A model generated the notes under the pieces. It was not told the origin of the DNA and ran no database searches. It saw only the letters and a program-made list of their open reading frames with translations. DNA of 14,188 nt from an uncultured Sphingorhabdus sp. (GTDB lineage Bacteria > Pseudomonadota > Alphaproteobacteria > Sphingomonadales > Sphingomonadaceae): contig CALMYW010000512.1 of NCBI GenBank assembly GCA_937873665.1, positions 1 to 14,188 of the forward strand, written 5' to 3'. Numbering within the stretch: position 1 is the first letter of the stretch; every line of letters begins with the position of its first letter. Shown here piece by piece: positions 1 to 7,944 of this stretch. A program made the position numbers and the translations under genes.

Positions 1-1204
1 GGATATTGTCTTGGGTGACCAACCCCTCGGGTTCGAAGGCGTGATAACTGTATGCGCCGTAGACGGCATCGAAAACGTTGTTTCGGATCATGATGTCGGC
101 GGGAGTTTTCCAGAGATATGTGAGGAGGTGGACACGCACATCTTGATCTGGCCGTACGGATGCGAATACTGAAAATCCTCCACGCTCACACACGTTACCT
201 TCGACAAGGATGCGTTTGAAACCGCCGGCGGAATCATTGCCGCTCGACCAAAACTCGAATGTCTGCGTGCAATCGTGTATGTGGTTGTTTCGAACGGTGA
301 CGTCCTCCCAACTACCGTACGGCCCCGCGCGCCCTTGAGGGGTCCAGGCAACGTCATAGACCTGAGTGATTTCATTTCGCTCAATCAACCAACGCTTGAC
401 GTCAACCCAGTTCTCGATTCCGTTGCCGTATCGGCGAAGACTGCCATCCCTAAGGTTTGCGCCCCCAATGTAATCGATCAGGCAGTCGTGAATGTGTACA
501 TCAGGCGCTGTGCCAGCGATACCGCATCCCCCTGTTCCAGTCAGGTGAAGGTCGGAGATCGTATTAGAGCCGTTTTCGCATGAGATAATACGGCCGTTGG
601 GCGCCGCCTTAATGTCGGAGGCTAGCGCCGTGGGGTTAGTGGGAGCACAGATGAACAGTATCTTCTCGGGAAATTCGCAGTAGAAGTCCCAATGGGAAGT
701 CAGTTCGGCTTTCCTGAACTTTAGTGCCGGCTTAACCTCGCCGTCGACCATGAGAAATCCGATGTTGTTGGATATTGCCTCATATCCGTCATGGGATGCG
801 GGAGAGCCGAGGTCAATTTTCCAAATTCCAGGGGTATCCTCGACCCAACTATCTGGCCTGTTCAACAGCTTGAAGTTTGTCAGTATCGGCCGTTCTCCGG
901 TGCCGTATGCACCCACTACGCAACCGTGTGCCGGAATAAGTTGACCAAAGAACGTGTCACCGGATCGGAAGAGAAGGGTTGATGCTCCGGGGGGAACCGA
1001 CGAGTTTGCCTTTTGTATGGTCGCCCACGCAGATTCGGGGGAGAGGCCATCAGCCTCATCGCTTCCCGACGTGGAGACGTAGTAAGTGCGTTTTTGTCCG
1101 CCTGCAGGGTCGGCAAAGGCCGTGGGTTTAGGAATGAGTGTGCCGGCAGGCAGGGACGCGAGTGCGCCGGATAGGCGTAGGAGTTGACGCCGCGAAAGAG
1201 GCAT
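1..1204 (-). CDS. Tat-exported right-handed parallel beta-helix protein (pectate-lyase-like), partial, C-terminus off the left edge
   Basis: I translated this frame by hand from ATG 1202-1204 to base 1 and found no stop, so about 401 residues are visible and the C-terminus is missing. AAGGAG lies at 1213-1218, 8 bases upstream, and fixes the start. The N-terminus carries a twin-arginine signal (SRRQLL, residues 4-9), a hydrophobic stretch and a likely cleavage site AFA|DP after residue 31, so the protein should be exported folded. Residues 40-85 (YYVSTSGSD, then SAWATIQKAN and LFRSGDTF) match the usual opening of DUF1565/pectate-lyase-like beta-helix proteins. Later Asn/Gly-rich coils such as VRNNHIHDC and ILVEGNVCERGG are typical helix rungs. 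It is last in the visible EPS operon, which suggests a lyase, hydrolase or epimerase acting on the exported polymer. That role is inference; the catalytic residues cannot be assigned. It uses ATA and AGG codons that are rare in mycobacteria. Confidence 0.82.
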   Translation of the reverse strand, partial: MPLSRRQLLRLSGALASLPAGTLIPKPTAFADPAGGQKRTYYVSTSGSDEADGLSPESAWATIQKANSSVPPGASTLLFRSGDTFFGQLIPAHGCVVGAYGTGERPILTNFKLLNRPDSWVEDTPGIWKIDLGSPASHDGYEAISNNIGFLMVDGEVKPALKFRKAELTSHWDFYCEFPEKILFICAPTNPTALASDIKAAPNGRIISCENGSNTISDLHLTGTGGCGIAGTAPDVHIHDCLIDYIGGANLRDGSLRRYGNGIENWVDVKRWLIERNEITQVYDVAWTPQGRAGPYGSWEDVTVRNNHIHDCTQTFEFWSSGNDSAGGFKRILVEGNVCERGGFSVFASVRPDQDVRVHLLTYLWKTPADIMIRNNVFDAVYGAYSYHAFEPEGLVTQDNI

Positions 1205-1212
1205 AACTTCTT

Positions 1213-1218
1213 CTCCTT
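1213..1218 (-). promoter_or_regulatory. Ribosome binding site of the beta-helix gene
   Basis: AAGGAG on the minus strand, 8 bases before ATG 1202-1204. It is the best Shine-Dalgarno match in the minus-strand EPS operon and is the reason for choosing this start over other frames crossing the region. Confidence 0.75.
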
Positions 1219-1290
1219 GCAGTCCTTAGCTAGGGAGCGTTCCCTTGACCAGAGGTGCATGACGTCGAAACCTACCGGACGGTAGCGTCC

Positions 1291-2682
1291 TCAACGCACT
1301 CCTTCGTTGTCTGGGGAAGCGTCCGACTGTCGGAATCTGGGTGATGGTTGTCGCTGGCCACTTGGTCTTACTTGATCTCGAACGTACGCCATTCTCGTCG
1401 ACCGGCCGTTAACGGCTGATTGAACAGCAATGCCGGCGATAAAGAAAACGAAAATCTGGTACTGCGTTATCAACGCAGCTGTTGCAAAGAGCGGTATCTG
1501 TCCGAATATGGCAACTTCGGGGGCTGAAGCGTGACCGAGGAGCACCCTAGCAACAATAACAATTAGTGGAAAGATTGCGATGAATAGTGCTACCCAGCCG
1601 AAGTTCAGTCCAAGGTGCAGGATCGCACTATCTGTCGATCTGACTGAATCCCTTGACTCGGATGGTCCGAGCCATTGGATGGTAGAGAAATACCGAGAGT
1701 ATAAAATGCCGCGGTATGCAAAGCTGGTCTGCTGTTCCGTGGTGCTTAGGGCGAACGCCTCGAAAGTTGGCATAAGGATAGGGATTCCAACGAATCCGAC
1801 AAATGTCAGGGCAGTGAGGGCCGCCGTTCGCTCGATTGGGCTTCTGAGTTTGAGCAGCATGGAGGCTAGCGCAGTGAGGGCCGCAGCAGCCATGGCCGCT
1901 CTGCTGCCTGACGCAAATGTTCCTGCTCCAACGGCAATGATCATCAGAGTCTTTATAGGGGAGCGATATGTAGAACCCAACATGAATGGAACAGCCATTG
2001 CCAGCGAAGCGCCGAGTGCTATTGAATGGCCAAAGGCCCACTCGCTCCGGTCCCGTCCGCCGCGATCCTGAATCCAGTACCAAGTCTGATACTCCAATGA
2101 ACCGTTGGCCCACCCGATGAATGGATGCCAAGTCAGGAGCAGTTCAATCACGGCTAGCCCGGCGACAACCGTGAAAAACATCGCGATTGAGTTCGATGCA
2201 AATTTCACGCCTGTCGCAGATATGAGAAACCTCGCGGCATAGTAAGGAATCGCCCATCGAATAGGAAATTGGAGCCACAGTGCCATGCTGGAGTCTGCTA
2301 ACCATACGGCGCAGAACGAGACGGCCAAGAATAGGGCCAGATAAGCGTCAAATCGAGTGATGGCCAAACGCACTCCGCCCACCGAGGCCGCAATGGCCAT
2401 GATGGCGGAGATGCACTGAATCGGGAACGTGGCGCCAAAGTCAATGCCAATCCAGATCGGCAGCATCGTCAGTGTCAGCATCCATATTGTGAAGGCGGCG
2501 CGGGGAAGAAGGCGAGCCCGCTCGATGTCCCCTGCAAAGTCCGCGGGGCGCTTGCTGAGCGTGCTCCCTTGAGTCTGGTGCGCACCGTTCGCGAGGTTTC
2601 GCGTCATACGTTGGGGCTTGGCGGCGCTCTCAGACCGGGCAGGAGTGGGCTCGTCAGTGGTTATGTGATGCTGCTGGTCCAC
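1291..2682 (-). CDS. O-antigen ligase/Wzy polymerase-like polytopic membrane protein
   Basis: Probably polymerises EPS repeat units (Wzy) or transfers glycan (WaaL-like) on the outer face of the membrane. The protein is mostly hydrophobic, with about 10-12 likely membrane segments. O-antigen-ligase family features are FGHSIALGASLAM, the Ser-Gly-Ser-Arg signature in TFASGSRAAM, the loop AYRGILYSR, and DSAILHLGLNFGW before the last helices. Both termini are hydrophilic and basic. The start is uncertain. I chose GTG 2680-2682, preceded by an AAGAAGAG purine run; TTG at 2713-2715 and ATG at 2605-2607 are also open. With this GTG the gene overlaps the end of the GT2 gene by 29 bases, suggesting translational coupling. 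Polymerase and ligase cannot be separated by sequence alone. Its place between a GT2 and an exported beta-helix protein favours polymerase. Confidence 0.78.
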   Translation of the reverse strand: MDQQHHITTDEPTPARSESAAKPQRMTRNLANGAHQTQGSTLSKRPADFAGDIERARLLPRAAFTIWMLTLTMLPIWIGIDFGATFPIQCISAIMAIAASVGGVRLAITRFDAYLALFLAVSFCAVWLADSSMALWLQFPIRWAIPYYAARFLISATGVKFASNSIAMFFTVVAGLAVIELLLTWHPFIGWANGSLEYQTWYWIQDRGGRDRSEWAFGHSIALGASLAMAVPFMLGSTYRSPIKTLMIIAVGAGTFASGSRAAMAAAALTALASMLLKLRSPIERTAALTALTFVGFVGIPILMPTFEAFALSTTEQQTSFAYRGILYSRYFSTIQWLGPSESRDSVRSTDSAILHLGLNFGWVALFIAIFPLIVIVARVLLGHASAPEVAIFGQIPLFATAALITQYQIFVFFIAGIAVQSAVNGRSTRMAYVRDQVRPSGQRQPSPRFRQSDASPDNEGVR

Positions 2683-3607
2683 GACTCTTCTTCTTCGCCT
2701 CTCTGAAGCCCGCAATAGTCCCTCGGATGGCAGCCTCGGCCTTTGCGAACCGACCCTGCTTCTCCCTTAGCAGGGCCCTCGCGAAGGGGCGGAGCGTCTC
2801 GATGCCAGCAATGCCAGCGACTAGCTGCCAACGGGAGACCCCGACGTCTCGAGCGAAGACGAACCGATTCCGTGTCGACCAGTAATAGTAGGTGCTGCTT
2901 TGGCTAGACCCGGATGCCGCACCCACGGAGTGCCAGATTCGTGCTTCTGGCACGACGCCTAGGTGGTAGCCGAGGAACTGGGCCTTCCATGAAAAGAAGA
3001 CGTCTTCCCAGTACAGGAAGTAGCCAGGAGGGAATCCGCCTACCGCTCGGAAGGTTGCTACCGACATCATCGGTGCGGCTCCTGTGATGAATTCTGTTTC
3101 AAATGCCGTAGGGGGCGAAGCCTCAACGGGGCAACCATAGTAATGATGTTCGACCCGAAAGTCGCGAGTGCTGAGCGATCCACCGCAGTACCAAATCCAG
3201 AATGCTCCTGTGTATCCGCTATAGACCAGGGGCGAAATGACTTCGAAGTTCCTGGCATTTATCTCGCGCTCAAGGAACTCGATACAACGAGCACTGATCC
3301 GCGTATCCGGGTTAAGAACCCATAATATGTCCTCGTCTCTGACGCCTTCTTGCGCGACAAGTTCGTTGAGTGCCTCGCCGTACCCGATGTTTGAGCCGAA
3401 TGTGAGCGTGCAATGTGGTGAGCCAGCAACCCCTTCTTGGAGCTTGAGAATGTTCTGTGGGCTGGAGGAGTTGTCTCGGATGTGGACAGCGATTTCCCGT
3501 CCATGTGGAGTTCGGAGGGGAATGTCTCCGAGTAACGCTGTCGTGAGCTCGGGCGTGTTGAAGTGAACTATCAAGATACGTAAGACACCGGTGGTGGGGT
3601 CACCCAT
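2654..3607 (-). CDS. GT2-family glycosyltransferase (rhamnosyltransferase-like, GT-A fold)
   Basis: A 317-residue cytosolic enzyme that should transfer a nucleotide-activated sugar to the growing lipid-linked EPS unit. GT2 features in order are the first strand ILIVHFNTPELT (11-22), the nucleotide-site segment GSNIGYGEALN (71-81), the metal-binding region WVLNPDT with Asp101 in the DxD position (96-102), the acceptor-side segment FITGAAPMMS (173-182), and YFLYWEDVFFSWK with the ED pair at 201-202 as likely catalytic base. IWHSVGAASG (224-233) follows as in WbbL/rhamnosyltransferase-type enzymes. The length is normal. ATG 3605-3607 overlaps the upstream GT4 stop by 8 bases (ATGGGTGA), so the two glycosyltransferases are probably translationally coupled. 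The donor sugar cannot be read from the sequence; rhamnose is only a family tendency. Confidence 0.87.
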   Translation of the reverse strand: MGDPTTGVLRILIVHFNTPELTTALLGDIPLRTPHGREIAVHIRDNSSSPQNILKLQEGVAGSPHCTLTFGSNIGYGEALNELVAQEGVRDEDILWVLNPDTRISARCIEFLEREINARNFEVISPLVYSGYTGAFWIWYCGGSLSTRDFRVEHHYYGCPVEASPPTAFETEFITGAAPMMSVATFRAVGGFPPGYFLYWEDVFFSWKAQFLGYHLGVVPEARIWHSVGAASGSSQSSTYYYWSTRNRFVFARDVGVSRWQLVAGIAGIETLRPFARALLREKQGRFAKAEAAIRGTIAGFREAKKKSRGPAASHNH

Positions 3608-4595
3608 TGGCGGCCAGGTCGGCTAGTGCGCGCCACTCGCTGGCACCCTGCTGCGAGTAGCGTCCCGCGTTCTGCAACTGGCTCTCGCGGCCGGCCACTG
3701 CGGCTTCTAAGGCGTCAAGCCATGACTGTGGGCGGCCCCAATCATCGACCGAGCCCGGAAAGTCCTCACCGAGAACCGACCTCAGGAATCCGGAACTCCG
3801 GCCAACGACTGGAATGCCGGACTCTAGCGCGCGAAGGGCCACGCCACTCTGGAAGTAATGGCGGTATGGCAGAACGAGCACTCGTGCTGTTGCGAGCAAT
3901 GTTCGGAAATCGTCTTCGCTCAAGAACCGACTGTGAACAGTCCATCCGGGAATCTCCGGCCACCCGCGGCCCGCAACTACCAGGTTCCAGCCAGCATTCT
4001 GCGCCTTCTCCGCAATCGCTGCCATCGCCTCGATATCCCTACTGGGCTTGTACTGCCCTAGGACGAGCGCTACGCGGCCGTGGTCGGCTGAATGGGCAGT
4101 TGGCGGTGTAATCATTGGGTGCGGCGCTAAATGTACAATTTTCGGATCGAAGTGCTTCACGGCTATTGCGTGTGCTTCCGGGCTCATCGTCACGATATGT
4201 GGCCATCTCGGTCCCGCTAGCCGAGCGGAGAGATTTGCCGTCCATTGGGATAACCCGTGTTGCCGAACCAGCGGTTCGGGGTCGTGAACCACGATCAGGG
4301 ATCCATTCGTGGAGTGACGCCATAGCGGCATTTCCAGCCAACCTAGTAGTGGCCATGCCACAATCAACGGCGCACCGGACTCCACGTGGCGGCGCGCTAT
4401 ACGAACGTGGTTGCCGAGAGCCAGTGCCTTGGCCCTAAGGTCGCGACCAACCTCGCCATTCACCGAGGGAATGCATATAGACGGGCGTCCTGCCGATTCA
4501 AGCCTGTCGGCCAGCTGGAGGACAAAGTGCGCCAGTACCAATGGGAGCGGGTTGTAAATGTGCACATGGGTGGGATCAGCCATGGTTATCTTCAC
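3600..4595 (-). CDS. GT4-family glycosyltransferase (GT-B fold)
   Basis: A 331-residue soluble or membrane-associated glycosyltransferase, likely adding one sugar of the EPS repeat unit. The N-terminal half is weakly conserved but has the Rossmann-like strands expected of GT-B enzymes (IVAWPLLGW, 78-86; LIVVHDPEPL, 100-109). The C-terminal half is clearer: VALVLGQYKPSRDIE (175-189), LVVAGRGWPEI (205-215), then RVLVLPYRHYFQSG (238-251) and ALESGIPVV (256-264). The last holds Glu258, in the place of the donor-binding Glu of the GT4 E-x7-E motif. The start is GTG 4593-4595 or ATG 4581-4583; neither has a good Shine-Dalgarno. The gap of 107 bases to the Wzz/BY-kinase gene upstream shows no obvious signal. 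Its end overlaps the GT2 gene by 8 bases. The donor and linkage are unknown. Confidence 0.83.
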   Translation of the reverse strand: MKITMADPTHVHIYNPLPLVLAHFVLQLADRLESAGRPSICIPSVNGEVGRDLRAKALALGNHVRIARRHVESGAPLIVAWPLLGWLEMPLWRHSTNGSLIVVHDPEPLVRQHGLSQWTANLSARLAGPRWPHIVTMSPEAHAIAVKHFDPKIVHLAPHPMITPPTAHSADHGRVALVLGQYKPSRDIEAMAAIAEKAQNAGWNLVVAGRGWPEIPGWTVHSRFLSEDDFRTLLATARVLVLPYRHYFQSGVALRALESGIPVVGRSSGFLRSVLGEDFPGSVDDWGRPQSWLDALEAAVAGRESQLQNAGRYSQQGASEWRALADLAANG

Positions 4596-4702
4596 GACGC
4601 CGGTACTCAGTCGAGATCACCACTCTCCAAACTCAGCTCGGCCTGACTCAACGACCCAGACTCGGGAGGCGGAGGATCGTGGCCCTTGCGGGTGAGATCG
4701 CA

Positions 4703-6085
4703 TCAAACCTCTTTACGATTCTTCTCCGATTCGTGGGCTCGACCGTAGTAGTACCCGTAACTGTATGCAGATCCAGCCTTTGTCGGAGCCATCGTGAGGA
4801 TTGCTCCAAGCAGCTTCGCTCCGACGTCGTGAAGCGTCCGGGTTGCGTGCGCGAGTTCTTCGCGTTTCGTCCTCCCTGCTCGGGAAAGAATGAGTGCGCC
4901 GTCGGCTTCTGCAGCCAATATTGAACTATCTGTCACCGCCAGCAATGGGGGAGTGTCGATAATTACGTAGTCGAATTTGGCCCGTAGTTCATTCAGTACC
5001 TTTCTGGCCGAAACGGTTCCCAGCAGTTCGCTGGGGTTCGGAGGGACAGGCCCGGCCGCAAGGAGGGTTAGATGCGGGAACTTCGACTCCTGTAACACAT
5101 CGTCAAGGGAGGCTGCCCCGCTCAAGACTGTGCTGAAACCTACCGCTCCAACCATGCCGAGATAACTATCCAGGGATGGCCGACGCATATCGCCATCGAC
5201 GAGCAGCACGCGGTGGTTGGCCTCGGCAAGCGCCAAGGCGATATTAATCGACGTCGTACTCTTTCCCTCGTTTGGAACGGAACTGGTGACGACGATAAGG
5301 CGAGGTGGGTCATCCACGGATAGAAACTGCAAGTTAGTCCTCAGCTTGCGGAAGGCCTCAGCAGTCGCAGAATTGTCGGTGCCGAATTTGATAGCGGGAT
5401 TCTGACGCCTGGACTTGTCCAGCGGAACAATGCCGACTACGCCAGCATTGGAGACTCCTTCCAGGTCCGCTTTGTCTTTCACTGTGTTGTCGAGCAGCCC
5501 TCGGAGAACCGCGACGCCAACGCCGAGCATAAGCCCGAGGGCGATGCCCATGGCGATGTTTCGAAGCGGTTTCGGGATCACTGGGCTGCCAGGAATGGAT
5601 GCCCGTTGCTCGACTACTACACGCGCCTCAGGTGTTCCGCCGCGGACGGGAGTCTCCAATTCTCTGACCATGGCGACGAACTCATCCGACAAATCGTTAG
5701 CGATATCACGCGCGCGCACCGGCGACTGATCGAGGACGGAGACACTGATAAGTACCGATCCGGGCTTCGACTTGGCGGTGACCCTTTCGCGGAGGTCGCC
5801 GGCACTCATGTCGAGATTCAGGCGGTCAACGGTGCGCTGCGCCAAGGTCAGTCCCATCACTAATTCTGTGTAGGACAGCACACGGTCCTGGGAAAGCCGA
5901 TTCCCTTGGTAAAGGTCATTTGTCGTTTGTCCGGAGGTGGTGGAGACGAATAGTCTCGTTGACGCCTCATAGAGCGGAGTTGTGAGGACGGTGTAACCGA
6001 TTGCTCCCAAGAGCGTTACCAGGGCTGTGACGCACACGCTGATCCAGCGCGTGCGAATAAGCTTTACGAACTCGTGAAGGTCCAC
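4703..6085 (-). CDS. Polysaccharide co-polymerase fused to a bacterial tyrosine kinase (Wzz/BY-kinase)
   Basis: Controls chain length and export of the polymer, cycling through tyrosine autophosphorylation. The 460-residue protein (GTG start) has a Wzz domain with membrane helices near 15-36 and 176-196. The second is preceded by the proline-rich SIPGSPVIPKPL (163-174). The cytosolic kinase follows: the oligomerisation motif EAFRKLRTN (243-251), Walker A SVPNEGKSTTS (269-279), Walker A' LLVDGDMRRP (294-303) and Walker B YVIIDTPP (373-380). The C-terminus has five tyrosines within seven residues (Tyr441, 443, 445, 446, 447), the usual autophosphorylation cluster. Having both parts in one chain is the arrangement common in Proteobacteria and Actinobacteria, unlike the split CapA/CapB pairs of Firmicutes. 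It lies 50 bases downstream of the DUF4012 gene in the same operon. No partner phosphatase (Wzb/CpsB type) is visible in the window. Confidence 0.95.
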   Translation of the reverse strand: MDLHEFVKLIRTRWISVCVTALVTLLGAIGYTVLTTPLYEASTRLFVSTTSGQTTNDLYQGNRLSQDRVLSYTELVMGLTLAQRTVDRLNLDMSAGDLRERVTAKSKPGSVLISVSVLDQSPVRARDIANDLSDEFVAMVRELETPVRGGTPEARVVVEQRASIPGSPVIPKPLRNIAMGIALGLMLGVGVAVLRGLLDNTVKDKADLEGVSNAGVVGIVPLDKSRRQNPAIKFGTDNSATAEAFRKLRTNLQFLSVDDPPRLIVVTSSVPNEGKSTTSINIALALAEANHRVLLVDGDMRRPSLDSYLGMVGAVGFSTVLSGAASLDDVLQESKFPHLTLLAAGPVPPNPSELLGTVSARKVLNELRAKFDYVIIDTPPLLAVTDSSILAAEADGALILSRAGRTKREELAHATRTLHDVGAKLLGAILTMAPTKAGSAYSYGYYYGRAHESEKNRKEV

Positions 6086-6135
6086 TCGTTGCCCCTACTG
6101 ATACCTGCGAGACGGGTGGAGCCTGAGCGGATCAG

Positions 6136-7944
6136 CTACGAGCATGTGGGTACCTCGACTTTGGGCGTCAACTCATCGACGAGGGGCTGTAACTCGACGA
6201 GTGGCTCACCCGGCGCGGTTGGTTCGCGGAGTCGGAAGGTCAATTCGCCGCTCGCTCCAGGTGGTATCGCCAATTGGACTTCAAAACTCGGGCGTCCGCG
6301 ATCTGTTTGAACCACTGCCGATGTGCGCTCGCCGTTTGAGGTCACACTCATCAGCACCGCTCCTTTGGTGGCAAATATCTTCACGGAGGAAACCATCGTG
6401 CCGGAAGGTGCACTTAATGGCAGCGCTTTAAGGCCGGGCGTTCCACCTACATACTCAGGGAGTGGGGCGCCAGATGAGATATTAGTCAGCCTAACTGTTA
6501 CTGTGGAATTTCTAGTATCGCCATCGCATATGTCTGCTACGTACTCAATTTGTCGCCTGAGGTAGTAGTCCATCTTGTTTCCGGCAAGATTATTTATCAC
6601 GACCTGTGAGTAAGGAGACTCCGCCCTTGGTAGCACATGCGCAAGCGGCGTTTCCTCAAGTACTTGCTGATCCGCAGGGTTGGCGCTCCAAACGGAAATC
6701 CTGCGTTCGCCAATCGCCCTGCCGAGGGCATCAAGCATCTTCTGGGGCGATTGCATCTGCCCCGTCAGCTTTTTGACGACTTCTCTGGCAATCCCCTGGA
6801 GGTATTCCTTACGATCGTTGTCGATCGTCAAGCGATCCCCATTCGGGAAGTACCTGAACTTTGCTGGGAACCGCGCGTATGCCGTCGACATCGTCAACTC
6901 GACAACGTTCTGTTCTGTGATCACTTCACCGTCCGGCATTGTGATCGGCCCAAGTGCACCAAGTAGGTAGCTAAGGGCAACCGGGTCGATTGCGATTACG
7001 CCGTCAACCCTCTGCCCAGTCTGATTTGCCCACATCGAACTCCAGATTTCGGCAGCGTAGGGGAAGTGTGGACTCATGTTGCTGTTGCGGTAGTCGGTGT
7101 AGGGATTCGTCCAGCCGTACACTCGGTTGAATTCCGGGCCAAGATCGACGGCTGCGACAGCGTTGGCGAGTTCAGTATTAGGCGCCAGAGTGTCGACGGT
7201 TGCCTTACCATCGTCGAATCGCAGAATGCCGACGCCGCCCAAAAGGCCACCGGTCCCTCGGGCCTCGGCGTTGGTTTGGAACCCCATTAGATATGTGCGA
7301 GAACCGCCGGCGCCGAGCATGGAGGGTGCTAGTTGGGCTGCCAGCGAGGTGTTACCCAGAAGTTGGGCAAGCTTGGAAGTCTGGTCTTGTAGTTGGGATC
7401 GTGCGTCGCGGATGAGTGACAGATACGTCGGGTTGGAGATCGCCTTGGCCCGGGAATCAAGTTTGGCTGCTGCGGCCGCCAACTCAGCGAGGCGAGGTTG
7501 CTCAGCGCGCAGGAGACTGAGGTCCAAACGGGTACCGTCGATCAGCCTTTCCGGCGACAAGCCAGCCCCCAACTTGGCACCAGGAAGCAGTACATCGTCA
7601 GCGAGTCCGACGACGACATCGGTAATCTGTTGCGTAGCCTTCAACGGGCTGCCGAGAAGTGGTACGGCGGCCGCAGCATTCCACGGCAGGGAATGTGTCG
7701 CCGTCTGGGCCTCGCGAGCATGGAACTGCGCGGCCTCTGCGAAGCGGTTAGCTTCCTCTGAATTTCCGCCGAGCAGAGCGTCCTTGGACTGCTCGGCACT
7801 GTTCCTCGCCTTTTCCAGGTTGGATTTCGCCTGATAGGCGTCAAGACCCAGCCACGCCGCGAAGGCTGCCACTAAGAGCAAGAGCACGATTGAGGCCCAG
7901 TGGATTCCGCTTGAAAGGGCTTTAACGCGTCCGATCAGATGCAT
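6136..7944 (-). CDS. DUF4012 membrane-anchored extracytoplasmic protein, first main gene of the EPS operon
   Basis: A 602-residue protein with one N-terminal membrane helix (about 15-33), an Ala/Gln/Glu-rich, likely coiled-coil segment (36-85) and a large extracytoplasmic region. The DUF4012 signature is clear: YLMGFQTNAEARGTGGLLGG (218-237), then RVDGVIAIDPVALSYLLGAL (312-331), PITMPDG (333-339) and STAYARFP (353-360) before a basic helix (RKEYLQGIAREVVKKL). The C-terminal 130 residues look beta-rich, with Cys473 and Cys601 as a possible disulfide. DUF4012 proteins commonly sit beside EPS sugar transferases in Actinobacteria, but to my knowledge the activity is not established. The order of motifs resembles LytR-CpsA-Psr ligases (see findings). 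The ATG at 7942-7944 has only a weak upstream GAG, and overlaps the end of a possible leader peptide by 10 bases. Confidence 0.88.
   Translation of the reverse strand: MHLIGRVKALSSGIHWASIVLLLLVAAFAAWLGLDAYQAKSNLEKARNSAEQSKDALLGGNSEEANRFAEAAQFHAREAQTATHSLPWNAAAAVPLLGSPLKATQQITDVVVGLADDVLLPGAKLGAGLSPERLIDGTRLDLSLLRAEQPRLAELAAAAAKLDSRAKAISNPTYLSLIRDARSQLQDQTSKLAQLLGNTSLAAQLAPSMLGAGGSRTYLMGFQTNAEARGTGGLLGGVGILRFDDGKATVDTLAPNTELANAVAAVDLGPEFNRVYGWTNPYTDYRNSNMSPHFPYAAEIWSSMWANQTGQRVDGVIAIDPVALSYLLGALGPITMPDGEVITEQNVVELTMSTAYARFPAKFRYFPNGDRLTIDNDRKEYLQGIAREVVKKLTGQMQSPQKMLDALGRAIGERRISVWSANPADQQVLEETPLAHVLPRAESPYSQVVINNLAGNKMDYYLRRQIEYVADICDGDTRNSTVTVRLTNISSGAPLPEYVGGTPGLKALPLSAPSGTMVSSVKIFATKGAVLMSVTSNGERTSAVVQTDRGRPSFEVQLAIPPGASGELTFRLREPTAPGEPLVELQPLVDELTPKVEVPTCS

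Noticed and set aside
916..1260. A 114-codon minus-strand frame starting upstream of the beta-helix gene
   Set aside because: It overlaps, in another frame, the better supported Tat-signal protein, which has a strong ribosome site and continues to the window edge.
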